In this document: positions 55,351 through 64,000 of the stretch, piece after piece
Layout: every line of letters begins with the position of its first letter
How positions within the stretch are numbered: position 1 is the stretch's first letter
Assembly: GCF_015706575.1 (NCBI RefSeq)
Contig: NW_024037076.1
Location: 13,582,898 to 13,646,897 of the forward strand
Source of the DNA: Patiria miniata
Lineage: Eukaryota > Echinodermata > Asteroidea > Valvatida > Asterinidae
Direction: 5' to 3'
Length of the DNA stretch: 64,000 nt
Notes under the pieces: model-generated
Told to the model about the DNA's origin: nothing
The model's input: the letters and a program-made list of their open reading frames with translations, nothing else
The model's database searches: none
Translations under genes and position numbers: made by a program

Positions 55351-58300
55351 CTGAAGTAACTACAACTTCTGGTGTGACCACTGGTGCTGAACCACTGCTG
55401 CAGAGCCAACTACTGTTGAAATCACTTCAGCAGCCCAAACAACTACTGCTGAGATAATCACTACTGCAGGAGTGACTTCAGAGTCTGTGTCCACCCCTGT
55501 TGCAGACACAACAACTGCTGATGTGACATCAGCTGTGGAAAGCACAACTGGTAGAGCCACAACCACAGCTGAAGCTACAAGTACAGTTATTCACCACAGT
55601 TCTGAAGTAACTACAACTTCTGGTGTGACCACTGGTGCTGAGACCACTGCTGCAGAGCCAACTACTGTTGAAATCACTTCAGCAGCCAAACAACTACTGC
55701 TGAGATAATCACTACTGCAGGAGTGACTACAGAGTCTGTGTCCACACCTGTTGCAGACACAACAACTGCTGATGTGACATCAGCTGTGGAAAGCACAACT
55801 GGTAGAGCCACAACCCAGCTGAAGCTACAAGTACAGTTGTTCAGACCACAATTCTGAAGTAACTACAACTTCCTGGTGTGACCACTGGTGCTGAGACCAC
55901 TGCTGCAGAGCCAACTACTGTTGAAATCACTTCAGCAGCCCAAACAACTACTGCTGAGATAATCACTACTGCAGGAGTGTCACAGATCTGTGGCCACCCC
56001 TGTTGCAGACACAACAACTGCTGATGTGACATCAGCTGTGGAAAGCACAACTGGTAGAGCCACAACCACAGCTGAAGCTACAAGTACAGTTATTCAGACC
56101 ACAAGTCTGAATAACTACAACTTCTGGTGTGACCACTGGTGCTCAGACCACTGCTGCAGAGCCAACTACTGTTGAAATCACTTCAGCAGCCCAAACAACT
56201 ACTGCTGAGATAATCACTACTGCAGGAGTGACTACAGAGTCTGTGTCCACCCCTGTTGCAGACACAACAACTGCTGATGTGACATCAGCTGTGGAAAGCA
56301 CAACTGGTAGAGCCACAACCACAGCTGAAGCTACAAGTACAGTTTTTCAGACCACAGTATCTGAAGTAACTACAACTTCTGGTGTGACCACTGGTGCTGA
56401 GACCACTGCTGCAGAGCCAACTACTGTTGAAATCACTTCAGCAGCCAAAAACTACTGCTGAGATAATCACTACTGCAGGAGTGACTACAGAGTCTGTGGC
56501 CACCCCTGTTGCAGACACAACAACTGCTGATGTGACATCAGCTGTGGAAAGCACAACTGGTAGAGCCACAACCACAGCTGAAGCTACAAGTACAGTTATT
56601 CAGACCACAGTATCTGAAGTAACTACAACTTCTGGTGTGACCACTGGTGCTGAGACCACTGCTGCAGAGCCAACTACTGTTGAAATCACTTCAGCAGCCC
56701 AAACAACTACTGCTGAGATAATCACTACTGCAGGAGTGACTACAGAGTCTGTGGCCACCCCTGTTGCAGACACAAAACTGCTGATGTGACATCAGCTGTG
56801 GAAAGCACAACTGGTAGAGCCACAACCACAGCTGAAGCTACAAGTACAGTTATTCAGACCACAGTATCTGAAGTAACTACAACTCCTGGTGTGACCACTG
56901 GTGCTGAGACCACTGCTGCAGAGCCAACTACTGTTGAAATCACTTCAGCAGCCCAAAAACAACTACTGCTGAGATAATCACTACTGCAGGAGTGACTACA
57001 GAGTCTGTGGCCACCCCTGTTGCAGACACAACAACTGCTGATGTGACATCAGCTGTGGAAAGCACAACTGGTAGAGCCACAACCACAGCTGAAGCTACAA
57101 GTACAGTTGTTCAGACACAGTATCTGAAGTAACTACAACTTCTGGTGTGACCACTGGTGCTGAGACCACTGCTGCAGAGCCAACTACTGTTGAAATCACT
57201 TCAGCAGCCCAAACAACTACTGCTGAGATAATCACTACTGCAGGAGTGACTACAGAGTCTGTGGCCACCCCTGTTTGCAGACACAACAACTGCTGATGTG
57301 ACATTCAGCTGTGAAAGCACAACTGGTATGAGCCACAACCACAGCTGAAGCTACAAGTACAGTTATTCAGACCACAGTATCTGAAGTAACTACAACTCCT
57401 GGTGTGACCACTGGTGCTGAGACCACTGCTGCAGAGCCAACTACTGTTGAAATCACTTCAGCAGCCCAAACAACTACTGCTGAGATAATCACTACTGCAG
57501 GAGTGACTACAGAGTCTGTGTCCACCCCTGTTGCAGACACACAACTGCTGATGTGACATCAGCTGTGGAAAGCACAACTGGTAGTGCCACAACCACAGCT
57601 GAAGCTACAAGTACAGTTATTCAGACCACAGTATCTGAAGTAACAACAACTTCTGGTGTGACCACTGGTGCTGAGACCACTGCTGCAGAGCCAACTACTG
57701 TTGAATCACTTCAGCAGCCCAAACAACTACTGCTGAGATAATCACTACTGCAGGAGTGACTACAGAGTCTGTGGCCACCCCTGTTGCAGACACAACAACT
57801 GCTGATGTGACATCAGCTGTGGAAAGCACAACTGGTAGAGCCACAACCACAGCTGAAGCTACAAGTACAGTTATTCAGACCACAGTATCTGAAGTAACTA
57901 CAACTTCTGGTGTGACCACTGGTGCTGAGACCACTGCTGCAGAGCCAACTACTGTTGAATCACTTCAGCAGCCCAAACAACAACTACTGCTGAGATAATC
58001 ACTACTGCAGGAGTGACTACAGAGTCTGTGGCCACCCCTGTTGCAGACACAACAACTGCTGATGTGACATCAGCTGTGGAAAGCACAACTGGTAGAGCCA
58101 CAACCACAGCTGAAGCTACAAGTACAGTTATTCAGACCACAGTAGCTGAAGTAACTACAACTTCTGGTGTGACCACTGGTGCTGAGACCACTGCTGCAGA
58201 GCCAACTACTGTTGAAATCACTTCAGCAGCCAAAACAACTACTGCTGAGATAATCACTACTGCAGGAGTGACTACAGAGTCTGTGTCCACCCCTGTTGCT

Positions 58301-61300
58301 GACACAACAACTGCTGATGTGACATCAGCTGTGGAAAGCACAACTGGTAGAGCCACAACCACAGCTGAAGCTACAAGTACAGTTTTTCAGACCACAGTAT
58401 CTGAAGTAACTACAACTTCTGGTGTGACCACTGGTGCTGAGACCACTGCTGCAGAGCCAACTACTGTTGAGATCACTTCAGCAGCCCAAACAACTACTGC
58501 TGAGATAATCACTACTGCAGGAGTGACTACAGAGTCCTGTGCCACACCCTGTTGCAGACACAACAACTGCTGATGTGACATCAGCTGTGGAAAGCACAAC
58601 TGGTAGAGCCACAACCACAGCTGAAGCTACAAGTACAGTTGTTCAGACCACAGTATCTGAAGTAACTACAACTTCTGGTGTGACCACTGGTGCTGAGACC
58701 ACTGCTGCAGAGCCAACTACTGTTGAAATCACTTCAGCAGCCCAAACAACTACTGCTGAGATAATCACTACTGCAGGAGTGACTACAGAGTCTGTGTCCA
58801 CCCTGTTGCAGACACAACAACTGCTGATGTGACATCAGCTGTGGAAAGCACAACTGGTAGTGCCACAACCACCACAGCTGAAGCTACAAGTACAGTTATT
58901 CAGACCACAGTATCTGAAGTAACTACAACTCCTGGTGTGACCACTGGTGCTGAGACCACTGCTGCAGAGCCAACTACTGTTGAAATCACTTCAGCAGCCC
59001 AAACAACTACTGCTGAGATAATCACTACTGCAGGAGTGACTACAGAGTCTGTGGCCACCCCTGTTGCAGACACAACAACTGCTGATGTGACATCAGCTGT
59101 GGAAAGCACAACTGGTAGAGCCACAACCACAGCTGAAGCTACAAGTACAGTTATTCAGACCACAGTATCTGAAGTAACTACAACTTCTGGTGTGACCATG
59201 ACTGGTGCTGAGACCACTGCTGCAGAGCCAACTACTGTTGAATTCACTTCAGCAGCCCAAACAACTACTGCTGAGATAATCACTACTGCAGGAGTGACTA
59301 CAGAGTCTGTGTCCACCCTGTTGCAGACACAACAACTGCTGATGTGACATCAGCTGTGGAAAGCACAACTGGTAGAGCCACAACCACAGCTGAAGCTACA
59401 AGTACAGTTATTCAGACCACAGTATCTGAAGTAACTACAACTTCTGGTGTGACCACTGGTGCTGAGACCACTGCTGCAGAGCCAACTACTGTTGAAATCA
59501 CTTCAGCAGCCCAAAAACTACTGCTGAGATAATCACTACTGCAGGAGTGACTACAGAGTCTGTGGCCACCCCTGTTGCAGACCAACAACTGCTGATGTGA
59601 CATCAGCTGTGAAAGCACAACTGGTAGAGCCACAACCACAGCTGAAGCTACAAGTACAGTTATTCAGACCACAGTATCTGAAGTAACTACAACTTCTGGT
59701 GTGACCACTGGTGCTGAGACCACTGCTGCAGAGCCAACTACTGTTGAAATCACTTCAGCAGCCCAAACAACTACTGCTGAGATAATCACTACTGCAGGAG
59801 TGACTACAGAGTCTGTGTCCACCCCTGTTGCAGACACAACAACTGCTGATGTGACATCAGCTGTGGAAAGCACAACTGGTAGAGCCACAACCACAGCTGA
59901 AGCTACAAGTACAGTTATTCAGACCACAGTATCTGAAGTAACTACAACTTCTGGTGTGACCACTGGTGCTGAGACCACTGCTGCAGAGCCAACTACTGTT
60001 GAAATCACTTCAGCAGCCCAAACAACTACTGCTGAGATAATCACTACTGCAGGAGTGACTACAGAGTCTGTGTCCACCCCTGTTGCTGACACAACAACTG
60101 CTGATGTGACATCAGCTGTGGAAAGCACAACTGGTAGAGCCACAACCACAGCTGAAGCTACAAGTACAGTTATTCAGACCACAGTAGCTGAAGTAACTAC
60201 AACTTCTGGTGTGACCACTGGTGCTGAGACCACTGCTGCAGAGCCAACTACTGTTGAAATCACTTCAGCAGCCCAAACAACTACTGCTGAGATAATCACT
60301 ACTGCAGGAGTGACTACAGAGTCTGTGGCCACCCCTGTTGCGACACAACAACTGCTGATGTGACATCAGCTGTGGAAAGCACAACTGGTAGAGCCACAAC
60401 CACAGCTGAAGCTACAAGTACAGTTATTCAGACCACAGTAGCTGAAGTAACTACAACTTCTGGTGTGACCACTGGTGCTGAGACCACTGCTGCAGAGCCA
60501 ACTACTGTTGAAATCACTTCAGCAGCCCAAACAACTACTGCTGAGATAATCACTACTGCAGGAGTGACTACAGAGTCTGTGGCCACCCCTGTTGCAGACA
60601 CAACAACTGCTGATGTGACATCAGCTGTGGAAAGCACAACTGGTAGAGCCACAACCACAGCTGAAGCTACAAGTACAGTTATTCAGACCACAGTAGCTGA
60701 AGTAACTACAACTTCTGGTGTGACCACTGGTGCTGAGACCACTGCTGCAGAGCCAACTACTGTTGAAATCACTTCAGCAGCCCAAACAACTACTGCTGAG
60801 ATAATCACTACTGCAGGAGTGACTACAGAGTCTGTGGCCACCCCTGTTGCAGACACAACAACTGCTGATGTGACATCAGCTGTGGAAAGCACAACTGGTA
60901 GCCACCACAACCACAGCTGAAGCTACAAGTACAGTTATTCAGACCACAGTATCTGAAGTAACTACAACTTCTGGTGTGACCACTGGTGCTGAGACCACTG
61001 CTGCAGAGCCAACTACTGTTGAAATCACTTCAGCAGCCCAAACAACTACTGCTGAGATAATCACTACTGCAGGAGTGACTACAGAGTCTGTGGCCACCCC
61101 TGTTGCAGACACAACAACTGCTGATGTGACATCAGCTGTGGAAAGCACAACTGGTAGTGCCACAACCACAGCTGAAGCTACAAGTACAGTTATTCAGACC
61201 ACAGTATCTGAAGTAACTACAACTCCTGGTGTGACCACTGGTGCTGAGACCACTGCTGCAGAGCCAACTACTGTTGAAATCACTTCAGCAGCCCAAACAA

Positions 61301-64000
61301 CTACTGCTGAGATAATCACTACTGCAGGAGTGACTACAGAGTCTGTGCCACCCCTGTTGCAGACACAACAACTGCTGATGTGACATCAGCTGTGGAAAGC
61401 ACAACTGGTAGAGCCACAACCACAGCTGAAGCTACAAGTACAGTTATTCAGACCACAGTATCTGAAGTAACTACAACTCTGGTGTGACCACTGGTGCTGA
61501 GACCACTGCTGCAGAGCCAACTACTGTTGAAATCACTTCAGCAGCCCAAACAACTACTGCTGAGATAATCACTACTGCAGGAGTGACTACAGAGTCTGTG
61601 GCCACCCTGTTGCAGACACAACAACTGCTGATGTGACATCAGCTGTGGAAAGCACAACTGGTAGAGCCACAACCACAGCTGAAGCTACAAGTACAGTTAT
61701 TCAGACCACAGTAGCTGAAGTAACTACAACTTCTGGTGTGACCACTGGTGCTGAGACCACTGCTGCAGAGCCAACTACTGTTGAAATCACTTCAGCAGCC
61801 CAAACAACTACTGCTGAGATAATCACTACTGCAGGAGTGACTACAGAGTCTGTGTCCACCCCTGTTGCAGACACAACTGCTGATGTGACATCAGCTGTGG
61901 AAAGCACAACTGGTAGAGCCACAACCACAGCTGAAGCTACAAGTACAGTTTATTCAGACCACAGTATCTGAAGTAACTACAACTTCTGGTGTGACCACTG
62001 GTGCTGAGACCACTGCTGCAGAGCCAACTACTGTTGAAATCACTTCAGCAGCCCAAACAACTACTGCTGAGATAATCACTACTGCAGGAGTGACTACAGA
62101 GTCTGTGGCCACCCCTGTTGCAGACACAACAACTGCTGATGTGACTTCAGCTGTGGAAAGCACAACTGGTAGAGCCACAACCACAGCTGAAGCTACAAGT
62201 ACAGTTATTCAGACCACAGTAGCTGAAGTAACTACAACTTCTGGTGTGACCACTGGTGCTGAGACCACTGCTGCAGAGCCAACTACTGTTGAAATCACTT
62301 CAGCAGCCCAAACAACTACTGCTGCTGAGATAATCACTACTGCAGGAGTGACTACAGAGTCTGTGGCCACCCCTGTTGCAGACACAACAACTGCTGATGT
62401 GACATCAGCTGTGGAAAGCACAACTGGTAGAGCCACAACCACAGCTGAAGCTACAAGTACAGTTATTCAGACCACAGTAGCTGAAGTAACTACAACTTCT
62501 GGTGTGACCACTGGTGCTGAGACCACTGCTGCAGAGCCAACTACTGTTGAAATCACTTCAGCAGCCCAAACAACTACTGCTGAGATAATCACTACTGCAG
62601 GAGTGACTACAGAGTCTGTGGCCACCCCTGTTGCAGACACAACAACTGCTGATGTGACATCAGCTGTGGAAAGCACAACTGGTAGAGCCACAACCACAGC
62701 TGAAGCTACAAGTACAGTTATTCAGACCACAGTATCTGAAGTAACTACAACTTCTGGTGTGACCACTGGTGCTGAGACCACTGCTGCAGAGCCAACTACT
62801 GTTGAAATCACTTCAGCAGCCCAAACAACTACTGCTGAGATAATCACTACTGCAGGAGTGACTACAGAGTCTGTGGCCACCCCTGTTGCAGACACAACAA
62901 CTGCTGATGTGACATCAGCTGTGGAAAGCACAACTGGTAGAGCCACAACCACAGCTGAAGCTACAAGTACAGTTATTCAGACCACAGTATCTGAAGTAAC
63001 TACAACTTCTGGTGTGACCACTGGTGCTGAGACCACTGCTGCAGAGCCAACTACTGTTGAAATCACTTCAGCAGCCAAACAACTACTGCTGAGATAATCA
63101 CTACTGCAGGAGTGACTACAGAGTCTGTGGCCACCCCTGTTGCAGACACAACAACTGCTGATGTGACTTCAGCTGTGGAAAGCACAACTGGTAGAGCCAC
63201 AACCACAGCTGAAGCTACAAGTACAGTTATTCAGACCACAGTAGCTGAAGTAACTACAACTTCTGGTGTGACCACTGGTGCTGAGACCACTGCTGCAGAG
63301 CCAACTACTGTTGAAATCACTTCAGCAGCCCAAACAACTACTGCTGAGATAATCACTACTGCAGGAGTGACTACAGAGTCTGTGTCCACCCCTGTTGCAG
63401 ACACAACAACTGCTGATGTGACATCAGCTGTGGAAAGCACAACTGGTAGAGCCACAACCACAGCTGAAGCTACAAGTACAGTTATTCAGACCACAGTATC
63501 TGAAGTAACTACAACTTCTGGTGTGACCACTGGTGCTGAGACCACTGCTGCAGAGCCAACTACTGTTGAAATCACTTCAGCAGCCCAAACAACTACTGCT
63601 GAGATAATCACTACTGCAGGAGTGACTACAGAGTCTGTGGCCACCCCTGTTGCAGACACAACAACTGCTGATGTGACTTCAGCTGTGGAAAGCACAACTG
63701 GTAGAGCCACAACCACAGCTGAAGCTACAAGTACAGTTATTCAGACCACAGTAGCTGAAGTAACTACAACTTCTGGTGTGACCACTGGTGCTGAGACCAC
63801 TGCTGCAGAGCCAACTACTGTTGAAATCACTTCAGCAGCCAAACAAACAACTACTGCTGAGATAATCACTACTGCAGGAGTGACTACAGAGTCTGTGGCC
63901 ACCCCTGTTGCAGACACAACAACTGCTGATGTGACTTCGCTGTTGAAAGCACAACTGGTAGAGCCACAACCACAGCTGAAGCTACAAGTACAGTTATTCA
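55351..64000 (+). CDS. Mucin-like coding repeat block after the gap (partial, many frame breaks)
   Basis: The strand and the 85-residue unit are the same as in the first block (TTESVATPVADTTTADVTSA and following). The frame shifts often between 55.4 and 62 kb, then stays open for most of 61991-63076. Two further breaks are visible near 63076 and 63939. Unit sequence is highly conserved between breaks, so I treat this as coding sequence with consensus errors. Both ends are artificial (gap and window edge), so it may be the third block of the same gene, part of a tandem paralogue, or a misplaced piece of the upstream block. No Met, Cys or Trp is seen in the standard units. Confidence 0.65.
55351..64000 (+). 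repeat. 255-bp (85-residue) tandem array, second block
   Basis: About 34 head-to-tail units. They are more uniform than those of the first block. The main alternatives are AVEST preceded by GACATCAGCTGTG or GACTTCAGCTGTG, Ser or Ala before TPVADT, Ser or Ala before EVTTT, and GRATT or GSATT. The array runs off the right edge of the window. Confidence 0.95.

Noticed and set aside
204-63716. Hundreds of minus-strand open frames of 60-116 codons, rich in Val and Ser, repeated once per unit
   Set aside because: They are the reverse complement of the Thr codons (ACA, ACT and ACC read as TGT, AGT and GGT, shifted to Val/Ser codons) and recur only because the + strand repeats. They are shadow frames without independent coding signals.

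Overview
The window looks like genomic DNA from an animal, most likely a marine invertebrate. The evidence is one very long Thr-rich coding region in tandem repeats, a 4.5-kb AT-rich spliceosomal intron with GT..AG ends, no prokaryotic gene layout, and a scaffold gap of exactly 500 N. I cannot name the phylum from sequence alone. A mollusc is a guess, resting only on intron simple-repeat texture.

Everything recognisable lies on the + strand and appears to belong to one giant mucin-like gene, or to tandem relatives of one. Layout: (1) 1-7204, an exon open from the first base, holding about 24 tandem 255-bp (85-residue) units and then a diverged, mostly non-repetitive tail; (2) 7205-11721, a phase-1 intron; (3) 11722-54850, a second exon of at least 43 kb holding about 42 tandem 999-bp (333-residue) units; (4) 54851-55350, the N gap; (5) 55351-64000, about 34 more 255-bp units running off the end. 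Neither the 5' end (signal peptide, promoter) nor the 3' end (cysteine-rich or membrane domain, poly-A site) is inside the window.

The repeats form a hierarchy. The 333-residue unit divides exactly into four sub-modules, A, B, C and D, of 85+78+85+85 residues. The units on both flanks are also 85 residues and align without gaps to module C, so all arrays probably descend from one 85-residue module. The protein is about one third Thr, strongly acidic, Pro-poor, and essentially lacks Cys, Trp and Asn in the repeats. This fits a densely O-glycosylated extracellular stalk or gel polymer of at least about 19,600 residues if all three coding blocks are one gene.

Two points stand out. First, each D module contains a 30-bp, in-frame, phase-1 segment bounded by GT and AG, and its edges match the borders of the real 4.5-kb intron. 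Second, many frame breaks in the repeats fall exactly on a base that differs between neighbouring units. This indicates consensus collapse in the assembly rather than pseudogene decay, so the real arrays may be longer than shown.
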